A stretch of DNA of 64,000 bases from Micromonospora echinaurantiaca (lineage in GTDB: Bacteria > Actinomycetota > Actinomycetes > Mycobacteriales > Micromonosporaceae): the NCBI RefSeq assembly GCF_900090235.1, contig NZ_LT607750.1:1-64000 (forward strand), read 5' to 3'. Under the pieces are notes generated by a model. That model did no database searches, was not told the DNA's origin, and saw only the letters and a list, made by a program, of their open reading frames with translations. Positions within the stretch are counted from its first letter, which is position 1. Every line of letters starts with the position of its first letter. This document shows positions 53,659 to 62,744 of this stretch, piece by piece. Both the position numbers and the translations under genes were made by a program.

Positions 53659-54363
53659 ATGAGTGTCGCGGAGGCCTTCGACGCGGTGGCGGGCAGCTAC
53701 GACGAGGCCCGCCGGCGGTTGGTGCCCTGCTTCGACGACTTCTACGGCACCGCCGCCGAGGTGGCCGCGCCGCCGCTGCGGGCGGCCCTGGCGGCGGGGC
53801 GTACGCCCGAGGTGCTCGACCTGGGCGCCGGCACCGGGCTGCTCTCGCTGCTGCTCACCGCCGCCGTGCCGGGCGTCCGGGTGACCCTGGTCGACGCCGC
53901 ACCGGCGATGCTCGCCGTCGCCGCCGACCAGTTGCGCGCCCGGGGCGTGCCGCACCGGACGGTGCGCGCCGACCTGACCGACCCGCTGCCCGACGGGCGG
54001 TACGACGCGGTGGTCAGCGCGCTGGCCATCCACCACCTCGACGACGCCGGCAAGCGCGACCTCTACGCCCGGGCGGCCCGGGTGCTGGCTCCCGGTGGCG
54101 TGCTCGTGAACGCCGAGCAGGTCGCCGGCCCGACGCCGGAACTGGACCGGCGCTACCACGAGGTCTGGCTGGCGCGGGTCGCCGAGCTCGGCTCCGACCG
54201 GGCCGAGATCGACGCGGCGCTGGGCCGGATGGCGTACGACCGGCCGGCGCCGGTCGCCGACCAGTGCGGCTGGCTGGCCGAGGCGGGCCTGGTGGACGTG
54301 GACTGCTTCTTCAAGCAGTGGCGGTTTGCCGTGTTCGGCGGCCGGCGCGAATCGGTACGCTAA
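53659..54363 (+). CDS. Class I SAM-dependent methyltransferase
   Basis: A 234-residue methyltransferase. Motif I VLDLGAGTGLLSLLLTAAVP, post-I VTLVDAAPAMLAVAADQL, motif IV region YDAVVSALAIHHLDD and LAPGGVLVNAEQVAGP. The pattern is that of ubiquinone/UbiE-like or small-molecule methyltransferases, substrate unknown. ATG 53659 follows TGGGAGGACC. It is divergent from nasA. Confidence 0.88.
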   Translation: MSVAEAFDAVAGSYDEARRRLVPCFDDFYGTAAEVAAPPLRAALAAGRTPEVLDLGAGTGLLSLLLTAAVPGVRVTLVDAAPAMLAVAADQLRARGVPHRTVRADLTDPLPDGRYDAVVSALAIHHLDDAGKRDLYARAARVLAPGGVLVNAEQVAGPTPELDRRYHEVWLARVAELGSDRAEIDAALGRMAYDRPAPVADQCGWLAEAGLVDVDCFFKQWRFAVFGGRRESVR

Positions 54364-54405
54364 CTGGGATGACTGTCGGTCATACCGGTGGGTAGTCTGT
54401 CCGGC

Positions 54406-54663
54406 ATGACAGCCAAGGTGACCCTGTCGTTCTCCGACGAGACGATCGAGGAGGCCCGCCGGTTCGCCAAGCGCGAGGGCCTCTCGCTCTCCGCCTGGAT
54501 GGACCAGGCGGCCCGGGAGAAGGCGCTGCGCGAGGTCTTCACCGCGCACGCCGCCGCCGTTGGCCGGGCCGGGCTGGATCTGGAGTCCGCCGCCCTGGCC
54601 GACGCGCGTGAGGTGGGCATGGTCGACGACGTGCTCTTCGGCGGGCCCCCGCGTGCTGCGTAG
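54406..54663 (+). CDS. Antitoxin-like ribbon-helix-helix protein
   Basis: An 85-residue protein with a short DNA-binding-type N-terminus (KVTLSFSDETIEEARRFAKR, then EGLSLSAWMDQAAREKALRE), followed by an Ala-rich helical part that would contact the toxin. It begins at ATG 54406, a few bases after a TAGTCT -10-like element, so leaderless or short-leader translation is likely. It overlaps the toxin gene by 11 bases, the usual antitoxin-toxin order. Confidence 0.78.
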   Translation: MTAKVTLSFSDETIEEARRFAKREGLSLSAWMDQAAREKALREVFTAHAAAVGRAGLDLESAALADAREVGMVDDVLFGGPPRAA

Positions 54664-54946
54664 GGGCGAGGTATGGCGCATCTCCGGCGCCCGCGAGCGG
54701 TTCGGCCTGGTGATCAGCTCCGACGTCTACAACTCCACCGACGTGCCCATCGTGATCGTCGCCGAGGTGGTCGAGGAGTCGCTGCTGCGCGACTCGCCCC
54801 TGGCGGTGCCGATGGGCGGCTTCGTGGTGATGCCGGACCGGCTCTCCTCGCCGATGAAGAAGTGGTTCACCGAGTGCGTCGACGTCGCCGACACCGAGAC
54901 CATGCAGCGGGTCGGCCGGGCGTTGCGGATCCTGCAACAGCTCTGA
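54653..54946 (+). CDS. MazF/PemK-like toxin
   Basis: A 97-residue protein of the PemK/MazF fold. LRRGEVWRISGARERFGLVI carries the RGEVW start and the loop typical of this endoribonuclease family; ISSDVYNSTDVPIVIVAEVV and VMPDRLSSPMKKWFTECVDV follow. GTG 54653 was chosen because it gives VLRRGEVW, the normal start of the fold, and overlaps the antitoxin by 11 bases. Confidence 0.78.
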   Translation: MLRRGEVWRISGARERFGLVISSDVYNSTDVPIVIVAEVVEESLLRDSPLAVPMGGFVVMPDRLSSPMKKWFTECVDVADTETMQRVGRALRILQQL

Positions 54947-54983
54947 CAGCTCACCGGCGGCCCGGGCCGGACGTGCGATCTCC

Positions 54984-55021
54984 GTTTCCGGCCCGACCCG
55001 CGACGGGCACCGCCGGGTAAT
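54984..55021 (+). promoter_or_regulatory. Possible degenerate GlnR box upstream of narK
   Basis: GTTTC (54984-54988), GACCC (54995-54999), GGCAC (55006-55010) and GTAAT (55017-55021) at exact 11-base spacing follow the GlnR pattern in reverse order, with only the first and last elements good. GTTTCCGGCCCG here also occurs in the nasA box (53537-53548). Confidence 0.35.
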
Positions 55022-55069
55022 CCCGGGTTCCTAGCGTTCCTCCAGGTCAATCGACGAGGAGGAATCGCC

Positions 55070-56455
55070 GTGAGCACCCTGGCACCCACCACATCCCGGG
55101 CCGAGGCCACCCCGGCCGCCGCCGGGCGCCGGCACCGGATCGACGACTGGCGCCCCGAGGACCCCGACTTCTGGCGGACGACCGGGACCCGGATCGCCCG
55201 GCGGAACCTCTGGGTCTCGATCTTCGCCGAGCACGTCGGCTTCTCGGTGTGGAGCCTCTGGTCGGTGACGGTGCTCTTCCTCGGCCCGGAGTACGGCATC
55301 GACCCGGCCGGGAAGTTCCTGCTCACCGCCGTACCGGCGGCGCTCGGCGCGGTGCTGCGGCTGCCGTACACGCTGGCGGTGGCCCGGTTCGGCGGGCGGA
55401 ACTGGACGATCGTCAGCGCGCTGCTGCTGCTCCTGCCGGCGGTGCCGATGACCGTGCTGCTCGAACCCGGTGTCTCGTACTCCACGCTGATGGTGCTGGC
55501 CTGCCTCACCGGCGTCGGCGGTGGCAACTTCGCCTCCTCGATGGCGAACATCAACCAGTTCTTCCCGCAGCACCTCAAGGGCCGGGCGCTCGGGCTCAAC
55601 GCCGGTGGCGGGAACCTCGGGGTGCCGGCGGTGCAGCTGGTCGGGCTGGCGGTGCTGGCCACCGCGGGCGCCGCGTACCCCCGGCTGGTGCCGGCGGTCT
55701 ACCTGCCGCTGATCGTGCTGGCCGCGCTCGCGGCGGCGCGCTGGCTGGACAACGTCTCCGGCGCCCGGAACGAGCCCGGCGCGCTGCGCGAGGCGGCCCG
55801 TGACCCGCACACCTGGGTCATGTCGCTGCTGTACATCGGCACCTTCGGCTCGTTCATCGGCTTCGGCTTCGCCTTCGGTCAGGTGCTCCAGCTCCAGTTC
55901 GCCGACCGCTTCCCGACGGCGGTGGACGCGGCCTGGCTGACCTTCCTCGGCCCGCTGGTCGGCTCGCTGATCCGGCCGCTCGGCGGCCACCTCGCCGACC
56001 GGCTCGGCGGGGCCCGGGTGACGTTCTGGAACTTCGTGGCGATGGCCGCCGGCGCCGGCCTGGTGCTGTACGCCTCGCGGGAGCGCTCGTTCGGGCTCTA
56101 CCTGACCGGTTTCCTGGCCCTGTTCGTCTTCTCCGGGATCGGCAACGGCTCGACCTACAAGATGATCCCGGCGATCTTCCGGGCCCGGGCGGTCGCCGCG
56201 GTGGACGCGGGGCGCCGCGACCCGGCCGGGGCGCAGCGCTGGTCGGCCCGGATGACCGCGGCGTTGATCGGGATCGCCGGGGCGGTGGGCGCCTCCGGCG
56301 GGCTGCTGGTCAACGTCGCCTTCCGGCAGTCCTTCCTGAGCCAGGGCAGCGCGGACGCCGCGTACCTCGCCTTCATCGCCGCGTACGCGGTCTGCTTCGC
56401 CCTGACCTGGCTGGTCTACCTGCGGCCGGGGCCGCGGCGGCTGGCCGGGGTGTGA
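55070..56455 (+). CDS. narK: Nitrate/nitrite transporter NarK, major facilitator superfamily
   Basis: A 461-residue, roughly 12-helix transporter of the NNP family. Helix 5 has the signature GVGGGNFASSMANINQFFPQ; helix 11 region FVFSGIGNGSTYKMIPAIF is the second nitrate signature (GxGNGxxxK). The 50-residue N-terminus with DWRPEDPDFW is typical of actinobacterial NarK proteins. GTG 55070 follows GACGAGGAGGA. It supplies nitrate to the nasA operon 1.5 kb away on the other strand. Confidence 0.94.
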   Translation: MSTLAPTTSRAEATPAAAGRRHRIDDWRPEDPDFWRTTGTRIARRNLWVSIFAEHVGFSVWSLWSVTVLFLGPEYGIDPAGKFLLTAVPAALGAVLRLPYTLAVARFGGRNWTIVSALLLLLPAVPMTVLLEPGVSYSTLMVLACLTGVGGGNFASSMANINQFFPQHLKGRALGLNAGGGNLGVPAVQLVGLAVLATAGAAYPRLVPAVYLPLIVLAALAAARWLDNVSGARNEPGALREAARDPHTWVMSLLYIGTFGSFIGFGFAFGQVLQLQFADRFPTAVDAAWLTFLGPLVGSLIRPLGGHLADRLGGARVTFWNFVAMAAGAGLVLYASRERSFGLYLTGFLALFVFSGIGNGSTYKMIPAIFRARAVAAVDAGRRDPAGAQRWSARMTAALIGIAGAVGASGGLLVNVAFRQSFLSQGSADAAYLAFIAAYAVCFALTWLVYLRPGPRRLAGV

Positions 56456-56503
56456 CCTCTACCATGGGTGCGCGAGCGGGCCACGCGGGGGCGGCACCCC
56501 GTT

Positions 56504-56533
56504 TTGACCTGCCGACTGGGCGCCGGGTATCGT
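56504..56533 (+). promoter_or_regulatory. Likely promoter of rplM-rpsI
   Basis: TTGACC (56504-56509) and TATCGT (56528-56533) separated by 18 bases, 114 bases before the rplM start, in a 191-base gap. It fits the housekeeping consensus well. Confidence 0.6.
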
Positions 56534-56646
56534 TGCCTGCTGTTGTACGACATCCAGCGGCGTGCCCCTGAGGTACGCTTGGTCGTTCGTGCGCGCTGGT
56601 CACCTCGGCGCGCGACCCCAGACCGACGACGAGACAAGGTAGACCT

Positions 56647-57090
56647 GTGCGTACGTACAGCCCGAAGCCGGGTGAGATCGAGCGTCAGTGGCACGTCATC
56701 GACGCCTCTGATGTCGTGCTGGGCCGCCTGGCCACCCACGCCGCCACGTTGCTGCGTGGTAAGCACAAGCCGACTTTCGCGCCGCACGTCGACACGGGCG
56801 ACTTCGTCGTCATCGTGAACGCGGGCAAGGTCGCGCTGACCGGCAACAAGCGGCAGCAGAAGATCGCCTACCGCCACTCCGGCTACCCGGGTGGCCTGAA
56901 GCAGGTCGGCTACGACGAGCTGCTGACCAAGCGTCCCGAGCGGGCCATCGAGCTCGCCGTCAAGGGGATGCTCCCGCACAACAAGCTCGGCCGTAAGCTG
57001 ATCAAGAAGCTGAAGGTCTACGCCGGTGCCGAGCACCCGCACGGCGCGCAGCAGCCGGTGCCGTTCGAGATCAAGCAGATCGCGCAGTGA
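56647..57090 (+). CDS. rplM: 50S ribosomal protein L13
   Basis: A 147-residue L13, an early assembly protein. [38 protein letters not shown] and [20 protein letters not shown] are conserved. GTG 56647 follows CAAGGTAGAC. It is followed by rpsI after 20 bases, the universal pair. Confidence 0.97.
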   Translation: MRTYSPKPGEIERQWHVIDASDVVLGRLATHAATLLRGKHKPTFAPHVDTGDFVVIVNAGKVALTGNKRQQKIAYRHSGYPGGLKQVGYDELLTKRPERAIELAVKGMLPHNKLGRKLIKKLKVYAGAEHPHGAQQPVPFEIKQIAQ

Positions 57091-57110
57091 GCGCGGGCGA
57101 AGGAAACAGC

Positions 57111-57575
57111 ATGACCGACATCACCGCCACCGAGGTTGCCCCCGAGGCCACCGAGGCGCCGGCGCCCGTCGCCCGCGCGCCTCGTGGTGACCGGCCGATC
57201 CAGACCGTGGGTCGCCGCAAGGAGGCCATCGTCCGGGTCCGCATCGTGCCGGGCTCCGGCAAGATCACCTGCAACGGCCGGGACCTCGAGGCCTACTTCC
57301 CGAGCAAGGTGCACCAGCAGCTGATCAAGGACCCGCTGGTCACCGCCGAGAAGCCCGAGGCGTTCGACGTCATCGCCAACCTGCGCGGCGGCGGCACCAC
57401 CGGTCAGGCGGGCGCGCTCCGGCTCGCCATCGCCCGGGCGCTGATCGTCAGCGAGCCGGACGACCGCCCGGCGCTGAAGAAGGCCGGCTTCCTCACCCGG
57501 GACGCCCGGGTCAAGGAGAGCAAGAAGTACGGCCTCAAGAAGGCCCGCAAGGCTCCCCAGTACTCGAAGCGCTGA
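57111..57575 (+). CDS. rpsI: 30S ribosomal protein S9
   Basis: A 154-residue S9 with a 30-residue acidic/Ala/Pro N-terminal extension typical of actinobacteria. The core [20 protein letters not shown] and the C-terminal [12 protein letters not shown] tail, which contacts P-site tRNA, are intact. ATG 57111 follows GAAGGAAAC; an upstream in-frame GTG at 57087 lacks a ribosome-binding site. Confidence 0.97.
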   Translation: MTDITATEVAPEATEAPAPVARAPRGDRPIQTVGRRKEAIVRVRIVPGSGKITCNGRDLEAYFPSKVHQQLIKDPLVTAEKPEAFDVIANLRGGGTTGQAGALRLAIARALIVSEPDDRPALKKAGFLTRDARVKESKKYGLKKARKAPQYSKR

Positions 57576-57604
57576 CCAACAGCTTCACGTTGTACTTCTG
57601 ACGG

Positions 57605-57646
57605 ACGGCCGGTCCGCCTCCCCGCGACGGGAGGTGGGCCGGCCGT
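57605..57646 (+). terminator. Terminator hairpin after rpsI
   Basis: ACGGCCGGTCCGCCTCCC-type arm (57605-57622) pairs with 57629-57646 around a 6-base loop with at most one or two mismatches. It is followed by TTCCGCTTTCTCC. It ends the rplM-rpsI unit before glmM. Confidence 0.75.
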
Positions 57647-57690
57647 TCCGCTTTCTCCTTCATCGGCAGTTTCCACGGAGGTTGGCGGGT

Positions 57691-59043
57691 ATGGGCCGGT
57701 TGTTCGGCACGGACGGCGTACGCGGGCGGGCGAACGCCGATCTCACCCCCGAGTTGGCGCTCGCGGTGGCCGTCGCCGCCGCCCACACGCTCGCCGAGTC
57801 GGATCGGAGCCATCCGCCGCTCGCCGTGGTGGGCCGGGACACCCGGGCCAGCGGCGAGATGCTGGAGGCCGCCGTGGTGGCCGGCCTGGCCAGCGCCGGG
57901 GCGAACGTGGTCCGGGTCGGCGTGCTGCCCACCCCGGCCGTGGCGTTCCTCACCGCGGAGGCCAAGGCCGACCTCGGGGTGATGCTCTCTGCCTCGCACA
58001 ACCCGATGCCGGACAACGGGATCAAGCTCTTCGCCGCCGGCGGGCACAAGCTGCCGGACGAGATCGAGATGCGGATCGAGGCGGCCGTCGAGGCGAACGC
58101 CACCACCGCCTGGGAGCGGCCGGTCGGCGCCGGGGTGGGCCGGGTGCACGACCTGCTCGACGGCGCCGACCACTACGTGCAGCACCTGGTCGGCACGGTG
58201 CCGCACCGGCTGGACGGGATCAAGGTCGTGGTCGACTGCGCCAACGGGGCGGCCGCCGAGGTGGCCCCGGTGGCGTACCGGGAGGCCGGCGCCGAGGTGA
58301 TCGCGATCCACGCCGAGCCGGACGGGCTCAACATCAACGACGAGTGCGGCTCCAACCACATCGAGGCGCTGCGCGCCGCGGTGGTCGAGCACGGCGCGCA
58401 CCTGGGTATCGCGCACGACGGCGACGCCGACCGGTGCGTCGCGGTGACCGCCGACGGCGACGAGGTCGACGGCGACCAGGTGATGGCCATCCTGGCGCTG
58501 GCCATGCGGGAGGCCGGCACGCTGACCGGTGACACCCTGGTGGCCACGGTGATGAGCAACCTCGGCCTGCGGCTGGCGATGTCCCGGGAGGGCATCCGGC
58601 TGGTCGAGACCAAGGTCGGCGACCGGTACGTGCTGGAGGAGCTGCGGGCGTCCGGGCTGGCGCTGGGCGGCGAGCAGAGCGGGCACATCGTCATGCCCGC
58701 GTACGCGACCACCGGCGACGGCGTGCTGACCGGGCTGCACCTGATGTCCCGGATGGCGGCGACCGGGAAGTCGCTGGCCGACCTGGCCGCGGTGGTGACC
58801 CGGCTGCCCCAGGTGCTGATCAACGTGCCGGTCGGCGACCGTACCGTCGGCGCGGCCGCACCCGCCGTCCGGGCCGAGGTCGAGCGGGCCGAGGCCGAGC
58901 TGGGGGAGACCGGCCGGGTGCTGCTCCGCCCGTCCGGCACCGAACCGCTGGTCCGGGTGATGGTCGAGGCCGGCACCGAGGCGACCGCCCGCGACATCGC
59001 CGAGCGGATCGCCGAGCAGGTCCGCGCCGCCAGCCCAGCCTGA
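57691..59043 (+). CDS. glmM: Phosphoglucosamine mutase
   Basis: A 450-residue enzyme that converts glucosamine 6-phosphate to glucosamine 1-phosphate for cell-wall synthesis. The phosphoserine loop [14 protein letters not shown] (Ser102), the Mg loop [12 protein letters not shown], the sugar-binding GGEQSGHIV and the phosphate-binding [12 protein letters not shown] are all present. ATG 57691 follows CACGGAGGTTGG. It comes directly after rpsI as in other actinobacteria. Confidence 0.97.
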   Translation: MGRLFGTDGVRGRANADLTPELALAVAVAAAHTLAESDRSHPPLAVVGRDTRASGEMLEAAVVAGLASAGANVVRVGVLPTPAVAFLTAEAKADLGVMLSASHNPMPDNGIKLFAAGGHKLPDEIEMRIEAAVEANATTAWERPVGAGVGRVHDLLDGADHYVQHLVGTVPHRLDGIKVVVDCANGAAAEVAPVAYREAGAEVIAIHAEPDGLNINDECGSNHIEALRAAVVEHGAHLGIAHDGDADRCVAVTADGDEVDGDQVMAILALAMREAGTLTGDTLVATVMSNLGLRLAMSREGIRLVETKVGDRYVLEELRASGLALGGEQSGHIVMPAYATTGDGVLTGLHLMSRMAATGKSLADLAAVVTRLPQVLINVPVGDRTVGAAAPAVRAEVERAEAELGETGRVLLRPSGTEPLVRVMVEAGTEATARDIAERIAEQVRAASPA

Positions 59044-59085
59044 TCCCGCCGCCCGCCCGGCTCTACCCGGACGGCGGGCCGGGCG

Positions 59086-59835
59086 TCAGAGCCGCAGGCC
59101 GCTGGCCCGGGCGTACGTGGTGGCCGGGTCCTCGCCGCCGGTGAGGTCCACGTCCTCCACCACCCGACCGTCGCCGAGCCGGACCAGCCGGTCGCAGCGG
59201 GCGGCGACCGCCCGCTCGTGGGTGGCCAGCAGGATCGTCATCCCGTGCTGGTCGCGCAGGCCGAGCAGCAGGTCGAGGATCTGGGCGCCGGTGGCCGAGT
59301 CCAGGTTGCCGGTGGGCTCGTCGGCGAGCAGCAGCCCCGGCCCGCCCATCAGCGCCCGGGCGATCGCCACCCGTTGCTGCTGGCCGCCGGAGAGCTGCGC
59401 CGGCAGCGCTCGCTCCCGGCCGGCGAGGCCGACGGCGTCGAGCAGTTCGCGCGCCCGGGCCGCGTGGTCGCCGTGCCCGCGGCGCGGGAGCACGGGAGCG
59501 ATCACGTTGTCCAGCACGGTGAGCGCGGGCAGCAGGTGGTAGCGCTGGAAGACGAAGCCGACCCGCTGGCGGTAACGGGCCAGCGCGGCCCGGCGCAGGC
59601 CGGTCACGCTCACCCCGTCGACCGTCACGGTGCCCTCGTCGGCCTGCTCGATCGCCCCGATCAGGTGCAGCAGCGTCGACTTGCCGGATCCGCTCGGCCC
59701 GGTCAGGGCCACCACCGAGCCGGCGGCGATGTCCAGCGTGACCCCGTCGACCGCGCTGATCGGCTCCGCGCCGCCGCCGAACCGTTTCACCAGACCCGCG
59801 ATCTCGACGCGGCTACCGGCGGTGTCGTCGTCCAT
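59086..59835 (-). CDS. ABC transporter ATP-binding protein, MacB/LolD type
   Basis: A 249-residue ATPase: Walker A LTGPSGSGKSTLLHLIGA, Q-loop VFQRYHLLPALTVLDNV, signature LSGGQQQRVAIARALMG, Walker B LLLADEPTGNLDS, H-loop LATHERAVAA. This subgroup works with FtsX/MacB-like permeases in mechanotransmission or export. Its ATG (59835) is 5 bases after the permease stop, with GGAGTGAGA as ribosome-binding site. Confidence 0.93.
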   Translation of the reverse strand: MDDDTAGSRVEIAGLVKRFGGGAEPISAVDGVTLDIAAGSVVALTGPSGSGKSTLLHLIGAIEQADEGTVTVDGVSVTGLRRAALARYRQRVGFVFQRYHLLPALTVLDNVIAPVLPRRGHGDHAARARELLDAVGLAGRERALPAQLSGGQQQRVAIARALMGGPGLLLADEPTGNLDSATGAQILDLLLGLRDQHGMTILLATHERAVAARCDRLVRLGDGRVVEDVDLTGGEDPATTYARASGLRL

Positions 59836-59840
59836 CGGTC

Positions 59841-60439
59841 TCACTCCTCTGCCAGTAGTCGTGCCGTGGGTAGGCGGCGTAGCAGCGTGGCGGGTGCCAG
59901 CGCCGCGGTGGCGGTGAGCAGTACGCCGCTCGCCGCGGTGAGCCCGGCGACCAGGATCAGTGCGCCGGGGAGGTCGCCGACGAGCCAGGCCGCGCCGGTC
60001 ATGCCGAGTGCCGCGCCGGTGAGTGCGCCGAGTGTGCCGAGGAGTAGTCCTTCGTAGCCGATGAGCCGGCCGAGTTCGAGGTCGGTCCAGCCGGTGGCGC
60101 GCAGGGCGGCCAGTTCGGTCGCCCGGTCGCGGATGTTGAGGTAGAGCACGTCGGCGACGGCGGCGGCGCCGAGTAGCACGGTCGCGGCGGCGGCGAGGGC
60201 GTCGGCGCCGCGCACGGTGAGTGCGACGGTGTCGCCGAGGAGGTTGCCGACGATCGCGCCGTGAAAGGCGTAGCTGACGGCGGCCACGACGGTGAGTGCC
60301 GCCACGCCGATGGCCAGGGCGCCGGCGCCGAGCAGGGTGCGCCCGGGGGTGCGCACCAGGTTGACCAGGGCCAGGCTCAGCAGGGTGCGGGGTCGGCGTA
60401 CCCAGCCGGCGGTGGCGACCGGTGGGCGCAGGGCGGCGG
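59841..60439 (-). repeat. Duplicated permease 3' end, copy 1
   Basis: From 59836 on, this segment matches 63397-64000 (offset 3561). I see differences only in the last few codons, two of them synonymous near the stop; after about 59856 the copies are identical to the window end. The true far boundary lies beyond the window. Confidence 0.95.
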
Positions 60440-62669
60440 CGGGGTGGGCGCGTGCGGCCCGCAGGGCCGGCGTCAGGCCGGCGACCAGCGCGAGCAGCAG
60501 GGCCACCGGTACGGCGAGCAGCGCCCGCCGCCAGTCGACGTCGATGCCGAGCGCGGCGCCGAGCGGCCCGGTGAGCCCGATGGCGAGCAGCCCGGCCACC
60601 AGGCCCAGCAGCGCGACCTCGCCGAGGATCAGCGCGGCGATGCGCCGGGCCGGCCAGCCGAGGCAGGCCAGCACGGCCAGCTCGGGGCGGCGGTCTCGGA
60701 CGGCGGCGGAGACCGCGTTGCCGAGGAAGAGCCCGCAGACCACCAGCACGAGCAGGAAGAGCACGGCGCTCTTGCGGTCGACCGCCTCGACGATGGTGGA
60801 CGCCACCCCGAGCGCCGACCAGTTCTCGGTCAGCCGCAGCTCGGGTCGCCCGAACTCGCCCGCGGGCAGCGTGACGGTCTGCGGGGCCGGGGAGGAGCCG
60901 AGGGTGATGTCGACGTCCAGGCCGGTCGCCCGGTTGATCTGCTCGGCGATCAGCCGGACCCGCTCGGCGGCGGCCTCGTTGTAGCCGTCCACACCGGCGA
61001 CCCGGACCCGGATCGCGCTGATCGGCGCGCCGCGCTGCGGGCTGTTGCCGCCCTCCAGCAGCTTCGGCACGCTGGCGAGGTTGGTGAGCACCAGCGGCGG
61101 CGCGGAGAGGTAGCCGGCCGGGTTGCCGCTCGGCTCCAGCGGTCGGCCGCCCAGTGCGGCGCGGCTGCGGTCGTCCGCCCCCTCGGCGCGCGGCGGCTCG
61201 TACGTCTCCAGCGGGACCGCGCCCAGGTCGCTGAAGCCGGTTAGCTTCTCCGGGTCGAAGATCCCGACGGCCTGCCACTGGTGGTAGCGGGTGGCCGCAC
61301 CACCTTCACCCCGGGCGAGGGCCCGGACCGACCGGAAACCGTTGTCCTCGGCCAGCCAGGGCCGGGGCAGGAAGTTGTGGGTGAACTGGGTGCCGTACAG
61401 CTCGGGGTCGGCGGGCGGGACCGGACCGGCGCGCAGGGTGCCGTCGGGCAGCTCCTGGTATGCCACCGGCCCGGCCTGGATCACCCGTTGGAACTGGCCG
61501 CGGCAGCAGGCGGTGCCGTCGATCCCCTTCGCCAGCTGGTCGCGGTAGGCGGCGCCCGCGTCGACCTCGGCGGACCCGGCCGGGATTCCGGTGGCCCGGC
61601 CCAGGGTCCGCTCCAGCTCGACGGCCGGCACGGTGGCCGGCCGGGCCGTGGGCAGCCGGGTGAACCGGGCGCGCATGATGCTGTCGATGAAGGGACGGCT
61701 GGTGACGAGCGCCGGTGCGGTACGGGTGACCACGGTGCCGCCGCGCTGCTCGGTCACCGGCTCGTCGGCCCGGACCGACCGTCCGCTGACCACCGCGGCG
61801 TCCAGTCCCACCAGCCGGTTCTCGGCCACGGGGTCGATGGCGGCGATCAGCAGCGGCACGGTCAGCTGGTAGGTGAGCACCAGCCGGTCGGCGGTGGTGG
61901 GATCGGTGCCCGGGTTGAGCACACCGTTGGCTGCCTCGAACCGGCCGTCCGGCAGCAGCCGCACCGAGTCGAGGCTCCACAGCTCCCGCTCGGAGAGGGT
62001 GGCCGGGTTGCCCTGGAGGGCACCGAACTGGGGGTCGCAGATCGGCCGGCTCCGCCCGTCGGGGAGCACCTCCCGGGGCACGGGTCCGCACACGATGTCC
62101 CACGGGTACGACCGGCCGTCGGTGTACGGCGTCCCTCGTTCGGACAACTCGCCGTCGAAGCGGGGATAGATGAGGCGGTGCTTCGTCACGTACACGTAGC
62201 GCGGCTTGGCGTCGGCCGTGGAGAGGCCACGTTCGGCGACGAAGGTGGGTTCGATGCGGATCACCTGGCGGTCCAGGCTGCGGTCGACGGCGTCGGTGAC
62301 GTCGAACGACATCGGCACCGGTGCGGTGGAGTGGCCCAGCATCGCGATGGGCGCGGCGACGTCGACGCCGGCCACCGCCTTGACCTGCTCGTACTGTTCC
62401 GTGGTGATGCCGCCGAAGAGGCCGGAGAGGTAGTTCGGGCGGACCAGCCGCCGCTCGACCTCCAGTGGGGTGCGCGTCCCCTGCGGACGGACCAGGATGT
62501 CGTAGGCGGCCCGGGTGTTCCGCTCGACGGTCCCGGTGACATCCAAACGCGAGGTGGCGGTGGCCCCGGTCAGGGCGACGAACCCGGTGGTCGCCACCAG
62601 TACCCCGACCAGCAGGGCCACCGACCGCCCCGCACGGCCGCGAAGCTGCCTCCAGACGAAGCTGAGCAT
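59841..62669 (-). CDS. FtsX/MacB-family ABC transporter permease, large
   Basis: A 942-residue permease. One N-terminal helix (LLVGVLVATTGFVALTGA), a roughly 540-residue extracytoplasmic domain with several cysteine pairs, then two sets of FtsX-type membrane segments (AVLFLLVLVVCGLFLGNAVS, LGEVALLGLVAGLLAIGLTG; LLGTLGALTGAALGMTGAAW, ALILVAGLTAASGVLLTATA). Its last 599 bases recur almost exactly at 63402-64000. In that part codons ending in A or T are more frequent than in the rest of the gene. ATG 62669 faces the padR gene across a short promoter region. Confidence 0.9.
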   Translation of the reverse strand: MLSFVWRQLRGRAGRSVALLVGVLVATTGFVALTGATATSRLDVTGTVERNTRAAYDILVRPQGTRTPLEVERRLVRPNYLSGLFGGITTEQYEQVKAVAGVDVAAPIAMLGHSTAPVPMSFDVTDAVDRSLDRQVIRIEPTFVAERGLSTADAKPRYVYVTKHRLIYPRFDGELSERGTPYTDGRSYPWDIVCGPVPREVLPDGRSRPICDPQFGALQGNPATLSERELWSLDSVRLLPDGRFEAANGVLNPGTDPTTADRLVLTYQLTVPLLIAAIDPVAENRLVGLDAAVVSGRSVRADEPVTEQRGGTVVTRTAPALVTSRPFIDSIMRARFTRLPTARPATVPAVELERTLGRATGIPAGSAEVDAGAAYRDQLAKGIDGTACCRGQFQRVIQAGPVAYQELPDGTLRAGPVPPADPELYGTQFTHNFLPRPWLAEDNGFRSVRALARGEGGAATRYHQWQAVGIFDPEKLTGFSDLGAVPLETYEPPRAEGADDRSRAALGGRPLEPSGNPAGYLSAPPLVLTNLASVPKLLEGGNSPQRGAPISAIRVRVAGVDGYNEAAAERVRLIAEQINRATGLDVDITLGSSPAPQTVTLPAGEFGRPELRLTENWSALGVASTIVEAVDRKSAVLFLLVLVVCGLFLGNAVSAAVRDRRPELAVLACLGWPARRIAALILGEVALLGLVAGLLAIGLTGPLGAALGIDVDWRRALLAVPVALLLALVAGLTPALRAARAHPAAALRPPVATAGWVRRPRTLLSLALVNLVRTPGRTLLGAGALAIGVAALTVVAAVSYAFHGAIVGNLLGDTVALTVRGADALAAAATVLLGAAAVADVLYLNIRDRATELAALRATGWTDLELGRLIGYEGLLLGTLGALTGAALGMTGAAWLVGDLPGALILVAGLTAASGVLLTATAALAPATLLRRLPTARLLAEE

Positions 62670-62708
62670 GTCGCGCCTCCCCGTGTGCTGCCCACACTCT
62701 GCGCGATA

Positions 62709-62721
62709 CATTGTGACAATG
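62709..62721. promoter_or_regulatory. Palindrome CATTGTGACAATG, likely PadR operator
   Basis: A perfect 6-1-6 inverted repeat midway in the 75-base divergent region between the exporter permease (minus) and padR (plus). PadR-family repressors bind such sites and commonly control their own gene and an adjacent exporter. Confidence 0.65.
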
Positions 62722-62744
62722 CAAGACCCCGACCCGGAGGTGAC

